Below, piece by piece: positions 1 through 10,895 of a DNA stretch of 55,753 bases. The stretch is from Paenibacillus sp. (lineage in GTDB: Bacteria; Bacillota; Bacilli; Paenibacillales; YIM-B00363): contig NZ_JAPSKE010000034.1 of NCBI RefSeq assembly GCF_031177825.1, positions 1 through 55,753 on the forward strand, in the 5' to 3' direction. A program made the position numbers and the translations under genes. The notes below the pieces were generated by a model. The model was not told the origin of the DNA, searched no databases, and was given only the letters and a program-made list of their open reading frames with translations. Numbering within the stretch: the stretch's first letter is position 1; every line of letters begins with the position of its first letter.

Positions 1-758
1 GTGGTGTGGATACTTCGAAACTACCGGTATTAACCAATGCCGAAATGCGCGAATTGTTCGTCTCGCTGCAACAGAAGGGGGACCGGTCCGCAAGGGAGAA
101 ATTGGTGAACGGCAATTTGCGCCTGGTATTAAGCGTCATTCAACGGTTCAATAACCGCGGAGAGTTCGTGGACGATCTGTTCCAAGTCGGCTGCATCGGC
201 TTGATGAAGGCGATCGACAACTTCGACCTCGGCCAAAACGTGAAGTTTTCCACGTACGCGGTACCGATGATTATCGGCGAAATCCGGAGATACCTTCGGG
301 ACAACAACCCGATTCGCGTCTCCAGAAGCCTGCGCGACATTGCCTACAAAGCGCTGCAAGTCCGCGATCAGCTGACGAACCGCAACTCGCGGGAGCCGAC
401 GATTACGGAAATTTCGATCGAGCTGAACGTACCGAAGGAAGACGTCGTCTTCGCGCTCGATGCCATTCAGGATCCGGTGTCGCTGTTCGAACCGATTTAC
501 CAAGACGGCGGCGACCCGATCTACGTGATGGATCAGATCAGCGACGACAAAAGCAAGGACGTCTCGTGGATCGAGGAGATCGCGCTGCGCGAAGCGATGC
601 AGCGGCTGAACGACCGCGAGAAGATGATTTTATCGATGCGCTTCTTCGAGGGCAAGACGCAGATGGAAGTGGCGGAGGAAATCGGCATCTCTCAAGCGCA
701 AGTATCGCGGCTCGAGAAGTCGGCGATCAATCAGATGCAGAAGCACGTCAAGACGTAA
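1..758 (+). CDS. sigG: RNA polymerase sporulation sigma factor SigG (5' partial)
   Basis: Sigma-G directs late forespore transcription after engulfment, including SASP and germination genes. The reading frame is open at the left edge: the codons before the GTG at 6 read (Cys)-Gly-Val-Asp-Thr-Ser-Lys-Leu-Pro, matching the internal CGVDTSKLPVL segment of Bacillus SigG, so roughly ten N-terminal residues are missing and the GTG at 6 is an internal valine. Sigma region 2 (about residues 35-105 of the visible 250, with YAVPMIIGEIRRYLRD), region 3 (106-175) and region 4 with its helix-turn-helix (about 200-245, EVAEEIGISQAQVSRLEK) are intact. The ylm cell-division cluster follows, as in other spore-forming Bacilli. 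Confidence 0.97.
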   Translation, partial: GVDTSKLPVLTNAEMRELFVSLQQKGDRSAREKLVNGNLRLVLSVIQRFNNRGEFVDDLFQVGCIGLMKAIDNFDLGQNVKFSTYAVPMIIGEIRRYLRDNNPIRVSRSLRDIAYKALQVRDQLTNRNSREPTITEISIELNVPKEDVVFALDAIQDPVSLFEPIYQDGGDPIYVMDQISDDKSKDVSWIEEIALREAMQRLNDREKMILSMRFFEGKTQMEVAEEIGISQAQVSRLEKSAINQMQKHVKT

Positions 759-774
759 CGCTCCATTGTCCGTT

Positions 775-808
775 CCGTTCCGCTCTGCGCGGCGGGACGG
801 GCCTTTTT
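775..808 (+). terminator. Rho-independent terminator after sigG
   Basis: A 9-bp stem (CCGTTCCGC at 775-783 with GCGGGACGG at 792-800, one G-T pair) is followed by GCC and a run of five T. It separates sigG from ylmC. Confidence 0.8.
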
Positions 809-883
809 CATTGAGAACGGAAACTTTCGGGACACAAATGACGATCCGCCACATATAGTAGTAGAGATAGGCGGGTGTCCGTG

Positions 884-1255
884 ATGAAAATTTCCGACTT
901 CCAAACGAAAGACGTCATCAACATCGTTGACGGCAAGAAGCTCGGCCAAATCAGCGACATCGAGCTCGATTTGCGCGTCGGGCGCATCGATTCGATCGTC
1001 GTCCCGAGTTCGGGACGGTTTTTCGGCTTCTTCGGCGGCGGGACCGACGTGGTCATCCCGTGGCGTTCGATCGTGAAGATCGGCGCCGACGTCATCTTGG
1101 TGAAGCTGGACGACCCGAAGGTGTATCGGGTGGACGAACGAGGCAAGGACAGTACGAAAACCTTCCGCGAGCGGGACCGGGATCGGGAACGAGACCGGGA
1201 GTGGCAGCAGCGCGAGCGGGGGCGGGACGAACCGGAGGACGACGAGTACCGGTAA
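884..1255 (+). CDS. ylmC: YlmC/YmxH-family PRC-barrel-like sporulation protein
   Basis: A 123-residue protein of the YlmC/YmxH family, small PRC-barrel-like proteins found next to sigG in spore formers; no biochemical role is firmly known. The core (MKISDFQTKDVINI, then GFFGGGTDVVIPWRSIVKIG) is typical. ATG 884 is preferred because a GGCGGG motif lies at 870-875; in-frame GTGs at 875 and 881 are alternatives. After residue about 88 the protein has an unusual low-complexity tail of alternating Arg, Asp and Glu ending in EPEDDEYR. Bacillus YlmC is about 80 residues and lacks it. The tail is probably disordered. Confidence 0.85.
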   Translation: MKISDFQTKDVINIVDGKKLGQISDIELDLRVGRIDSIVVPSSGRFFGFFGGGTDVVIPWRSIVKIGADVILVKLDDPKVYRVDERGKDSTKTFRERDRDRERDREWQQRERGRDEPEDDEYR

Positions 1256-1267
1256 GTCTCTCGATGC

Positions 1268-1320
1268 GGCATACGACGCGAAGCGGACCCGGCCTTGCCG
1301 GCCGGATTCGTTCGTATGCC
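1268..1320 (+). terminator. Long hairpin terminator after ylmC
   Basis: GGCATACGA at 1268-1276 pairs perfectly with TCGTATGCC at 1312-1320 around a GC-rich inner hairpin, and GTTCGGTTTT follows. Probable factor-independent terminator separating ylmC from pgeF. Confidence 0.65.
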
Positions 1321-1331
1321 GTTCGGTTTTG

Positions 1332-1340
1332 TGATACACT
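1332..1340 (+). promoter_or_regulatory. Putative extended -10 promoter for pgeF-ylmE-sepF
   Basis: TGA-TACACT at 1332-1340 fits an extended -10 element of a SigA promoter. It lies 52 bp before the pgeF start and just after the ylmC terminator. No convincing -35 was seen. Confidence 0.4.
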
Positions 1341-1391
1341 GTTGAAAACCGCGTTGCGTATCGAACCGCTTCGAGGACGGAGGGATGACAC

Positions 1392-2225
1392 ATGGCCGAG
1401 GCATGGCGCGAGCCGCTCCAGCTGCGCCCGTCGGAGAGCGGCGCGACGTTGTTTCGTTGGCGCACATGGGAGGAAAAGTTTCCTTGGTTGAGCGCCGGCT
1501 TCTCGTCGCGCCGCGGCGGCGTCAGCGGCGAGCCTTGGGGCAGCCTGAACTGCGGGCTGCACGTCGGCGACAGCGCCGACGATGTCGCGGAGAACCGCCG
1601 CCGCGTGGCGGAGGCCGCAGGCTTCGACTTTCGGCGCTGGACGTGCGCCGAGCAGGTGCACGGCGTCGCCGTCGCCGTCGTCGCGGAGGCGGAGGCCGGC
1701 GCCGGACGTCTCGTACGGGACGACGCGCTGCCTTCGAAGGACGCCCTTGTTACGGACGTCCCCGGCGTCATGCTGAACGCGTTCTACGCCGACTGCGTGC
1801 CGATCTGGTTCGTCGACCCAATCCGTCGGGCGGTCGGCGTCGCGCACGCCGGTTGGCGCGGCGCGGTCGCCGACGTCGCCGGCGAGACGGTGCGCGCCAT
1901 GACGCGCGCCTACGGCTCCGAACCGTCGGAGCTGCTCGCCGCGATCGGGCCGTCGATCCGAGGCTGCTGCTACGAGGTGGACGATCAAGTCGCGAAGCAT
2001 ATTCCGGAAGGCAGCGAATCGATCAAGCCGTCCTCCTCCCCGGGACGGTATTTGCTCGATTTAGCAATTTTCAATCGACAAAAGCTGACAGAAGCAGGAA
2101 TTTTGGCGAATCATATCGAAATAACACAATATTGCACCAGTTGCCGGACGGATTTGTTCTTCTCCCACCGGAAGGAGAGCGGCCGAACCGGACGGATGAC
2201 AGCGTGGATCGCGCGGAAAGAGTGA
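1392..2225 (+). CDS. pgeF: Peptidoglycan editing factor / purine nucleoside phosphorylase (YlmD)
   Basis: A member of the Cu-oxidase-4 / YfiH-DUF152 family. These zinc enzymes phosphorolyse adenosine and inosine, and family members act as peptidoglycan editing factors. The 277-residue length is typical. The metal site is visible: His90 in EQVHG, Cys135 in ADCVP and His152 in AHAGWRG. A C-terminal CTSC motif near residue 250 is also present, and FFSHRKESGRTGRM is typical of the family end. The start is ATG 1392 behind GGAGG at about 1379. It opens the ylm group and is followed after 12 bp by ylmE. Confidence 0.92.
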   Translation: MAEAWREPLQLRPSESGATLFRWRTWEEKFPWLSAGFSSRRGGVSGEPWGSLNCGLHVGDSADDVAENRRRVAEAAGFDFRRWTCAEQVHGVAVAVVAEAEAGAGRLVRDDALPSKDALVTDVPGVMLNAFYADCVPIWFVDPIRRAVGVAHAGWRGAVADVAGETVRAMTRAYGSEPSELLAAIGPSIRGCCYEVDDQVAKHIPEGSESIKPSSSPGRYLLDLAIFNRQKLTEAGILANHIEITQYCTSCRTDLFFSHRKESGRTGRMTAWIARKE

Positions 2226-2237
2226 GGTGACGCGGCC

Positions 2238-2930
2238 GTGAACCGATCGCTGCGGGAAGCCGCCGACGAGGTAGAACGCCGGATCGCGGACGCCTGCGCA
2301 CGAAGCGGCAGGCGTCGCGAAGAAGTGAATGTGATCGCCGTAACGAAATACGTCTCGTTGGAACGTACGATCGAGGCGATCGAAGCGGGGTACCCGAACG
2401 TCGGCGAGAACCGTTGGCAGGACGCCAAGGAGAAGTGGGAAGCGCTGCAAGGTCGGACGGACGTCGTATGGCATTTCATCGGCCATCTGCAGACGAACAA
2501 GGTGAAGGACGTGCTGGGACGCTTCGCGACGGTACATTCGCTGGACCGGTGGTCGCTTGCGGAGGAGCTGCAGAAGAAGGCGAAGCAGCTCGGCATCGTC
2601 GTTCCGTGCTTCGTTCAACTGAACGTATCCGGCGAGCAGACGAAATACGGCCTTGCGCCGGGCGAGCTCCCCGCGTTCTTGTCGAAGTTGACCGCGTGCG
2701 ACGCGATCGACGTCGTCGGCTTGATGACGATGGCGCCGCACGAGGAAGATCCGGAGCGGACAAGACCCGTGTTCAAGGCGCTTCGCGAGCTGCGGGACGA
2801 GGCGAACGCGAAGGGCGCGTACGGCAAGCCGATCGAGCATCTGTCGATGGGCATGTCGAACGACTTCGAGATCGCCGTAGAAGAAGGCGCTACGTGGATC
2901 CGATTGGGATCCATTCTTGTGGGAAAATAA
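2238..2930 (+). CDS. ylmE: YggS-family pyridoxal-phosphate homeostasis protein
   Basis: A 230-residue PLP-binding protein of the YggS/PROSC family, a fold-type III barrel without known catalytic activity that buffers free pyridoxal phosphate. Lys37 in AVTKY is the expected PLP Schiff-base residue. The motifs GENRWQDAKEKW, HFIGHLQTNK, LSMGMSNDFEIAVEEGATWIR and the end RLGSILVGK match the family throughout. Translation starts at GTG 2238 behind GAGGTGA. The position between pgeF and sepF is the standard Bacilli order. Confidence 0.95.
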   Translation: MNRSLREAADEVERRIADACARSGRRREEVNVIAVTKYVSLERTIEAIEAGYPNVGENRWQDAKEKWEALQGRTDVVWHFIGHLQTNKVKDVLGRFATVHSLDRWSLAEELQKKAKQLGIVVPCFVQLNVSGEQTKYGLAPGELPAFLSKLTACDAIDVVGLMTMAPHEEDPERTRPVFKALRELRDEANAKGAYGKPIEHLSMGMSNDFEIAVEEGATWIRLGSILVGK

Positions 2931-2967
2931 CGATGACCATGTAAGGGATAGTCGGGGAGGACTAGCA

Positions 2968-3408
2968 ATGGGTATGATGAACCGTATTTTTAATTTTCTT
3001 GGACTGCAAGAGGAAGAAGAGGTCGCGGAACGCGAACCGGCGTACGAAGCTCAAGAGGATTCCGAACGGGAGCGGGAACGGGAACGGGAAGCCGGCGAAT
3101 ATCGCAAGGTGAAAAATAACGTCGTTTCGCTGCACGCCCAAAAATCTTCGAAACTTGTGCTGTGCGAGCCTCGTAATTATGAGGAGACGCAAGATATCGC
3201 GGATCACCTGCGTTCGCGCCGCGCGATCTTGGTGAACTTGCAGCGGGTGCGCCCGGAGCAAGCGATGCGCATCGTCGATTTCTTGAGCGGCACGGTGTAC
3301 GCGCTTAACGGCGCGATCTCCAAAGTCGGTCCGAACATCTTCGTATGCACGCCGGACTCCGTCGAAATTCAAGGCGTCATCTCCGACATGATGAACGACA
3401 ATACATAG
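2968..3408 (+). CDS. sepF: Cell division protein SepF
   Basis: SepF polymerises into rings, binds the membrane and FtsZ, and helps assemble the septum. The 146-residue protein starts at ATG 2968, seven bases after GGGGAGG, which is preferred over an upstream in-frame ATG at 2917. The N-terminal amphipathic helix (MGMMNRIFNFLGL) is followed by an acidic/charged linker with an Arg-Glu repeat (residues about 27-45) and the DUF552 domain (about 60-140, SSKLVLCEPRNYEETQDIAD, then a conserved FLSGTVYALNG). The linker is richer in Glu/Arg than in Bacillus SepF. Confidence 0.95.
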   Translation: MGMMNRIFNFLGLQEEEEVAEREPAYEAQEDSEREREREREAGEYRKVKNNVVSLHAQKSSKLVLCEPRNYEETQDIADHLRSRRAILVNLQRVRPEQAMRIVDFLSGTVYALNGAISKVGPNIFVCTPDSVEIQGVISDMMNDNT

Positions 3409-3431
3409 AACAGAATTGAGGTGGCGGGACG

Positions 3432-3707
3432 TTGGAATACCAGATTAGTTCCCTCGTTTGGACGCTGTATAACATCTACTTCTACATGATCATCGCGTAT
3501 GTCTTGCTTTCTTGGGTGCCGAACGCCAGGGACAGCTTCGTCGGGCAGTTGCTCGGACGCGTGACGGAACCGTACCTCGGGATTTTCCGCAGATTCATTC
3601 CGGCCATCGGCGGGGTCATCGACATCTCCCCGATCGTAGCGATCTTCGCGCTTCGGTTTATCGCCCTGGGCGTGGAAGCGGTCATCCTGTTTTTGATTCC
3701 GGGTTGA
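3432..3707 (+). CDS. ylmG: YggT-family small membrane protein
   Basis: A 91-residue integral membrane protein of the YggT/YlmG family with two hydrophobic segments (about residues 10-30 and 65-88) flanking the conserved SWVPNARDSFVGQLLGRVTEPYLGIFRRFIP region. Its precise role is unknown, but it is found with sepF and divIVA in Firmicutes. The start is a TTG at 3432 after AGGTGG. It ends one base before the next gene, so the pair is probably translationally coupled. Confidence 0.93.
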   Translation: MEYQISSLVWTLYNIYFYMIIAYVLLSWVPNARDSFVGQLLGRVTEPYLGIFRRFIPAIGGVIDISPIVAIFALRFIALGVEAVILFLIPG

Positions 3708-3708
3708 T

Positions 3709-4491
3709 ATGCGATCGATTCCTTACGAGCACTTCCATCCCGACGAGAAGCCGTTCGTCGACAAAGCCGCCGAGTGGATCGAGGATGCGGCCGTACGCAA
3801 GCAGGTGAAGCGAACGGACTTCCTCGATCCGAGACAGGCGTTCATCGTCGAGTCGCTCGCGAACCGCACGGACGACGCGCTCGTTCGGACGGACGGCGGA
3901 TACGCGGAAGCGGAACGTCGACGCGCGATCGTTTCGCCCGACTTCCTCGACCCGATCTACGAACCGGTCGGGATCGTCGTTCTATCGGTAACGAGCGAGG
4001 ACGAGCGTGTCTCCGAGCTCGAACACGGCGACTATTTGGGCGCGATTCTCGGCCTCGGCATCAAACGCGATAAAATCGGCGACATCCACGTGCACGAGTG
4101 GGGCTCCCACATTCTCGTCGCGGAAGAGATGGCGCCTTTCTTCTCTCTTCATCTGTCGCAGGTCGGCCGGACGCACGTGTTCACCGAGCTGCTGCCCGCG
4201 GACAAGCTCATCCCGGCCGAATCGGCGTTCGAAGAGATGTTTTGCACGGTTGCGTCGATGCGGCTCGACGGCGTCGTCAGCGAGGCGACGCGCCTCTCCC
4301 GCGCCAAGGCGGCCGTCCCGATTCAGGCGGGGCGATGCAAGGTGAATTGGAAGGTCGAGGAAGACCCTTCGCGGCAAGTGAAAGAGGGAGACGTCGTCTC
4401 CTTGCAGGGATTCGGCAGGTTTAAGATTTTATCCGTGGACGGCGTTTCGAAATCGGGGCGCATCCGTCTGAAAATCGGGAAATTTGCGTAA
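3709..4491 (+). CDS. ylmH: S4-domain RNA-binding protein YlmH
   Basis: A 260-residue YlmH-family protein. YlmH has been linked to rescue of stalled ribosomes and to cell division in Gram-positive bacteria. The N-terminal region (IPYEHFHPDEKPFVDKAAEW) and central domain (EHGDYLGAILGLGIKRDKIGDI) are family signatures; the C-terminal S4 domain occupies about residues 180-255 (CKVNWK, then VKEGDVVSLQGFGRFKI). The ATG at 3709 lies one base after the ylmG stop codon. Confidence 0.94.
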   Translation: MRSIPYEHFHPDEKPFVDKAAEWIEDAAVRKQVKRTDFLDPRQAFIVESLANRTDDALVRTDGGYAEAERRRAIVSPDFLDPIYEPVGIVVLSVTSEDERVSELEHGDYLGAILGLGIKRDKIGDIHVHEWGSHILVAEEMAPFFSLHLSQVGRTHVFTELLPADKLIPAESAFEEMFCTVASMRLDGVVSEATRLSRAKAAVPIQAGRCKVNWKVEEDPSRQVKEGDVVSLQGFGRFKILSVDGVSKSGRIRLKIGKFA

Positions 4492-4582
4492 CCGTGCAGG
4501 AATCGGGCGCTTTATGTCGAAATCGTATCGCTAGCGACTTATTCCATAGTAAGGTTCGTTCAATGCATTCAGGAGGTGCACC

Positions 4583-5083
4583 ATGCCCTTAACGCCGCTC
4601 GATATCCACAACAAAGAATTCAGCAGAAGACTTCGGGGTTACGACGAGGACGAGGTGAACGAGTTTCTCGACCAAGTCATTAAAGATTACGAAGCTTTGA
4701 TCCGGGAAAACAAGGAGCTTCAATCTCAGCTTCAAGCGCAGTCGGAGAAGCTCGGCCACTTCTCGAACATCGAGGAGACGCTGTCGAAGACGATCATCGT
4801 AGCGCAGGAGGCGGCCGACGAAGTGAAGTCGAACGCGAAGAAGGAAGCGCAGCTGATCATTCGCGAAGCCGAGAAGAACGCGGATCGCATCGTGAACGAA
4901 GCGCTCGCGAAGTCGCGCAAGGTGGCGCTCGAAACCGAGGAGCTCAAGAAGCAAGCTTCCATCTATCGGACGCGCTTCAAGACGTTGATCGAGGCGCAGC
5001 TCGAGATGCTCGGCCACGACAGCTGGGACACGCTCGAGTCGAATCCGGCGCTCCATTCGGCCTCTGGCGACCTCAACCGCTGA
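4583..5083 (+). CDS. divIVA: Septum/pole-site protein DivIVA
   Basis: A 166-residue coiled-coil protein that recognises negatively curved membrane at septa and poles and recruits division and sporulation factors. The N-terminal lipid-binding motif (LTPLDIHNKEFSRRLRGYDEDEVNEFLDQV, residues 3-32) is canonical and is followed by long heptad-rich helices to about residue 150. A near-perfect AGGAGGTG at 4571-4578 precedes ATG 4583. The 91-bp gap after ylmH may contain a separate promoter, but I could not define one. Confidence 0.96.
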   Translation: MPLTPLDIHNKEFSRRLRGYDEDEVNEFLDQVIKDYEALIRENKELQSQLQAQSEKLGHFSNIEETLSKTIIVAQEAADEVKSNAKKEAQLIIREAEKNADRIVNEALAKSRKVALETEELKKQASIYRTRFKTLIEAQLEMLGHDSWDTLESNPALHSASGDLNR

Positions 5084-5104
5084 CCCATTGATTTCCCGCC
5101 GGGA

Positions 5105-5397
5105 ATCTGATATTGTAGATGCAATTCAATGATTGACACCCAAAGCGTAGAATGGAACGAGTACGTCGCAAGCGTCATCCCAGAGAGCCGGGGGCAGGTG
5201 AAAGCCCGGCGTTGACGAACGGCGGAAAATCATCCAGGAGCGCTCGGCCGAACGCGTATCGCAAGTAGCCCGAGCCGGTTCATCCCGTTACCGATGACAG
5301 AGTGGTCGAGGGCTTGTCATGGATTTCGTTATGCCTCGATCATAAGGGTGGTACCACGAAACCGAAACTTTTCGTCCCTTGGGCGGAAAGTTTTTTT
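5105..5397 (+). promoter_or_regulatory. T-box leader of ileS (tRNA-Ile sensing)
   Basis: T-box leaders read uncharged tRNA and control a terminator. The conserved T-box sequence AAGGGTGGTACCACG lies at 5344-5358. Upstream is a Stem I with a distal GGGGCAGGTGAAAGCCC region (about 5200-5215) and a probable specifier ATC at 5229-5231 (isoleucine), followed directly by another ATC. Downstream, a 13-bp terminator stem (5365-5377 with 5381-5393, loop CTT) runs into seven T. The antiterminator would pair the T-box with the left terminator arm when uncharged tRNA-Ile binds. The leader starts near 5105, but its 5' end is not defined. Confidence 0.93.
5365..5397 (+). terminator. T-box regulated terminator before ileS
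   Basis: A 13-bp stem with a CTT loop and a T7 tail lies 37 bp before the ileS start. It is the OFF structure of the T-box switch. Confidence 0.9.
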
Positions 5398-5434
5398 GCG
5401 TTTTCAGGAAAGCATTCGAAAGGTGGAGTTCAAG

Positions 5435-8209
<2,775 letters not shown>

Positions 8210-8220
8210 GGAGTGAGGGC

Positions 8221-8520
8221 ATGGCGACGGCCGACAAGGTGCAACATCAAGTCGAACGGATCGCGAATCATCTGGAGCGGGTGCAGCTGGCAGAGTACGT
8301 ACAGCTGCTCAATTCTCCCCGGAAGCTGATCGTGAGCAACTTGATCGCGGGCACGGCCCGAGGGGTTGGCATCGCGATCGGCGTCACGATTTTCTCGGCG
8401 ACGATCGTCTATGTACTTCGCCAGATCGGAGCGTTGGATTTGCCCATCATCGGGCATTACATCGCCGATCTGGTCGAGTCGGTGCAGGCGCATATGAGCG
8501 GCGGCGGCTTTTACTATTAG
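8221..8520 (+). CDS. DUF5665-like small membrane protein
   Basis: A 99-residue protein resembling DUF5665 proteins of Bacilli. An N-terminal amphipathic region (QVERIANHLERVQLAEYVQLL) is followed by NSPRKLIVSNLIAGTARGVG and one membrane segment (about residues 45-72), then IGALDLPIIGHYIADLVESVQ. Function unknown. It starts 11 bp after ileS behind GGAG and is probably co-transcribed with it. Its stop codon overlaps that of the convergent yteA gene. Confidence 0.8.
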   Translation: MATADKVQHQVERIANHLERVQLAEYVQLLNSPRKLIVSNLIAGTARGVGIAIGVTIFSATIVYVLRQIGALDLPIIGHYIADLVESVQAHMSGGGFYY

Positions 8521-9263
8521 GAATAGCCGTCCGTCAGCTCGTCGCCGTCCTCGCGGGCGTCGGGCTCGAGCAGTCCGTAGCCTTCGCCAAGCTCCATATA
8601 CTTTTGATACACGTCGTTTCGTACGAAGGTTACGTTATTGCCGTACATGTCGGTAGCTAAGAAGCTCTCGAGCGGCTCGACGTAACCTTCGTTTTCGTCC
8701 GACTCGATTTCCATGTCGTTGTAGTCGGTGTTGTCGCGGCCTTCCTGCATCGCCGGCGTGTTCGAGGTTCCCCAGCGCTCGACGATCTGCCAAGCGTCCT
8801 CCCCGTCGAATTGCGTCGTGTCGTCATGGTCCATATCCGAGCGCATCGCGGGGGCGAGAAACTTCTCCTCCAACGGTCGGCGGAACGACGTATCGTCGTC
8901 GGGGACGTGGCGGATGCAATATTCGGCCGACGGCAGCGCCTGCAGTCGTTCGAGCGGGATCGGCTCCCCGCACTCGAGACAACGCCCGTAGGTGCCGGCG
9001 TCCATGCGAGCGAGCGCGGCTTCGGCCTTTTCCAACTGGTGTTCCCACAATTCGGCGAGCGCCAAATCCTTGCCCCGCTCGAACATCTCGCTGCCGATGT
9101 CTCCGGGATGATTGTCGACGAGCGACAGCTCGCCGAGCTCGGCGCCCATCGGCTCGTTCATGCCGAATTTATCGCTGCGTTCGAGGCGGCTTGCGATTTC
9201 GTCTCGTTCGCGAGTGAGATCGCCACGCAATTTTTCGATTTGCGTCGGTTGCAAATGCTTCAT
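8517..9263 (-). CDS. yteA: YteA-family TraR/DksA-type zinc-finger protein
   Basis: A 248-residue DksA/TraR-type protein of the YteA family, which is common in spore formers and largely uncharacterised. An N-terminal coiled coil (LQPTQIEKLRGDLTRERDEI) precedes the zinc ribbon YGRCLECGEPIPLERL, with YCIRH as the second pair (Cys-Cys-Cys-His), and the YteA C-terminal domain (EDAWQIVERWGTSNTP, then EPLESFLATDMYGNN). The start at 9263 is preferred: GGAGAAGGAG lies just upstream, and the family begins with MKHLQPTQIEKL; an extended in-frame form lacks a ribosome site. It converges on the preceding gene with a 4-bp overlap. Confidence 0.88.
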   Translation of the reverse strand: MKHLQPTQIEKLRGDLTRERDEIASRLERSDKFGMNEPMGAELGELSLVDNHPGDIGSEMFERGKDLALAELWEHQLEKAEAALARMDAGTYGRCLECGEPIPLERLQALPSAEYCIRHVPDDDTSFRRPLEEKFLAPAMRSDMDHDDTTQFDGEDAWQIVERWGTSNTPAMQEGRDNTDYNDMEIESDENEGYVEPLESFLATDMYGNNVTFVRNDVYQKYMELGEGYGLLEPDAREDGDELTDGYS

Positions 9264-9426
9264 GGCTGCGGTCTCCTTCTCCTCGGTAGTAACGTTATGG
9301 TTTGCGGGGAGGGAACGTTTTACGAGCGGCAAATGCTAGGCGGAATGCTACATTCGTGGACGTTCTGGGGAATGCTATGGTACAATGACGGTTGGAATTC
9401 GTCGATTCCGACAGGAGGTTCGGACT

Positions 9427-9939
9427 TTGATCTATTGGTTGATTGCGCTCGTCGTGTTACTGCTTGATCAATGGTCGAAATGGCTGGTCGCGACCCGAAT
9501 GGACCTCGGACAAGTCATCCCGGTATTGGGGGATTTCTTCATGCTGACGTCGCACCGGAACCGCGGCGCGGCTTGGGGCATATTGCAAGGGCAGCGCTGG
9601 TTTTTCGTGATCGTGACGATCGTCGTCCTTATCGGCATCGTGTATTATTTGGTGCGTACGATTCGCGAAGGCCGGAAGCTGATGCCGCTCGCGCTGTCGC
9701 TTCTCCTGGGCGGCGCGCTCGGGAATTTCGTGGATCGCGTTCGGATGGGCGAGGTCGTCGACTTCTTCCACTTCGTCTTCGACTTCCGCGCCATCGGCAT
9801 CAATTTCGTGTACGATTTCCCGATATTTAACGTAGCGGATGCGGGCATCAGCGTGGGGATCGCGCTCATCTTCGTAGACACCTTGTTGGAAGCGCGCCGC
9901 GAGAAACGGAGGTTGGCCCATGATTCCGTCAACGGATGA
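9427..9939 (+). CDS. lspA: Lipoprotein signal peptidase II
   Basis: Integral membrane aspartyl protease that cleaves prolipoprotein signal peptides after lipidation. The 170-residue protein starts at TTG 9427, nine bases after AGGAGG (9413-9418). Four membrane segments are visible. The catalytic aspartates are Asp103 (GNFVDR) and Asp138 (FNVADAG), and the N-terminal DQWSKW motif is conserved. Several lipoproteins in this window (14866, 37088, 41988, 47293, 52770) are likely substrates. It overlaps the following pseudouridine synthase gene by 20 bp. Confidence 0.97.
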   Translation: MIYWLIALVVLLLDQWSKWLVATRMDLGQVIPVLGDFFMLTSHRNRGAAWGILQGQRWFFVIVTIVVLIGIVYYLVRTIREGRKLMPLALSLLLGGALGNFVDRVRMGEVVDFFHFVFDFRAIGINFVYDFPIFNVADAGISVGIALIFVDTLLEARREKRRLAHDSVNG

Positions 9940-10858
9940 TATCGAAACGTTCGGCATCGAGATCGGATCGGACGAGGCGGGACAGCGAATCGACAAGCTG
10001 TTGTCCGACGCGCTCGAAGACGTCTCGCGGTCGCAGCTGCAGGATTGGATTCGAGACGGTCATGTACTCGTGAACGGAGCGGCGGTCAAGCCGAACTATA
10101 AGGTAGCGGCAAGCGACGAAGTCGTCGTCCGCCCGCCCGATCCGGCGCCGACCGAACTCGTGCCGGAGAACATCCCGTTGGATGTCGTATACGAGGACCG
10201 CGACGTCATCGTCGTGAACAAGCCGCGGGGCATGGTCGTACATCCCGCCGTCGGGCATCCGAGCGGTACGCTTGTGAACGCCTTGATGTATCATTGCAAG
10301 GATTTATCGGGCATCAACGGCGAAATTCGCCCGGGAATCGTGCACCGGATCGATAAGGACACCTCCGGTCTGCTGATGGCGGCGAAGAACGACGTCGCTC
10401 ATACGTCGCTCGCCGCGCAGCTGAAGGAGCATTCCGTGACGAGACGGTACGTCGCCGTCGTACACGGCGTGCTGGAGCACGACCAAGGCACGGTGGACGC
10501 GCCGATCGGACGGGATCCGCAAGATCGGAAGCTGTTCACGGTGACCGACAAAGGCGCGCGTCATGCGGTGACCCATTTCGTGGTAACCGAGCGGTTTCCG
10601 GAATTCACGGTGCTCGAGCTGCTGCTGGAAACCGGGCGCACGCATCAGATTCGCGTTCACATGAAGTTCATCGGACACCCGTTGGTCGGAGATCCGGTTT
10701 ACGGACGATCCAAGGGACGGACGATGGAAGTGCCGGGACAAGCGCTGCACGCGGCCGTCCTCGGCTTTACGCATCCGCGAACGGGCGAACGGCTGACGTT
10801 CGAAGCGCCGCTGCCGAGCGAGATGCAGTCGTTCATCGAGCAACTACGCTTAATGTAG
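9920..10858 (+). CDS. ylyB: RluD-family 23S rRNA pseudouridine synthase (YlyB)
   Basis: A 312-residue pseudouridine synthase of the RluA/RluD family, expected to modify large-subunit rRNA. An S4 domain (about residues 21-80, RIDKLLSD, then VLVNGAAVKPNYKV) precedes the catalytic domain with HRIDKDTSG, where Asp145 is the catalytic residue, and the ETGRTHQIRVHMKFIGHPLVGDPVYG block near 230-260. ATG 9920 follows CGGAGG. lspA-ylyB coupling is standard in Bacilli, where pyrR usually follows; here dapH and several other genes lie between. Confidence 0.95.
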   Translation: MIPSTDDIETFGIEIGSDEAGQRIDKLLSDALEDVSRSQLQDWIRDGHVLVNGAAVKPNYKVAASDEVVVRPPDPAPTELVPENIPLDVVYEDRDVIVVNKPRGMVVHPAVGHPSGTLVNALMYHCKDLSGINGEIRPGIVHRIDKDTSGLLMAAKNDVAHTSLAAQLKEHSVTRRYVAVVHGVLEHDQGTVDAPIGRDPQDRKLFTVTDKGARHAVTHFVVTERFPEFTVLELLLETGRTHQIRVHMKFIGHPLVGDPVYGRSKGRTMEVPGQALHAAVLGFTHPRTGERLTFEAPLPSEMQSFIEQLRLM

Positions 10859-10895
10859 ATTCTCAATAATTACATATCTAGGAGGGCTTTTTCGC

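Noticed and set aside
6..8. GTG at position 6 as the start of SigG
   Set aside because: The upstream in-frame codon and homology show that it is an internal valine; the real start lies outside the window.
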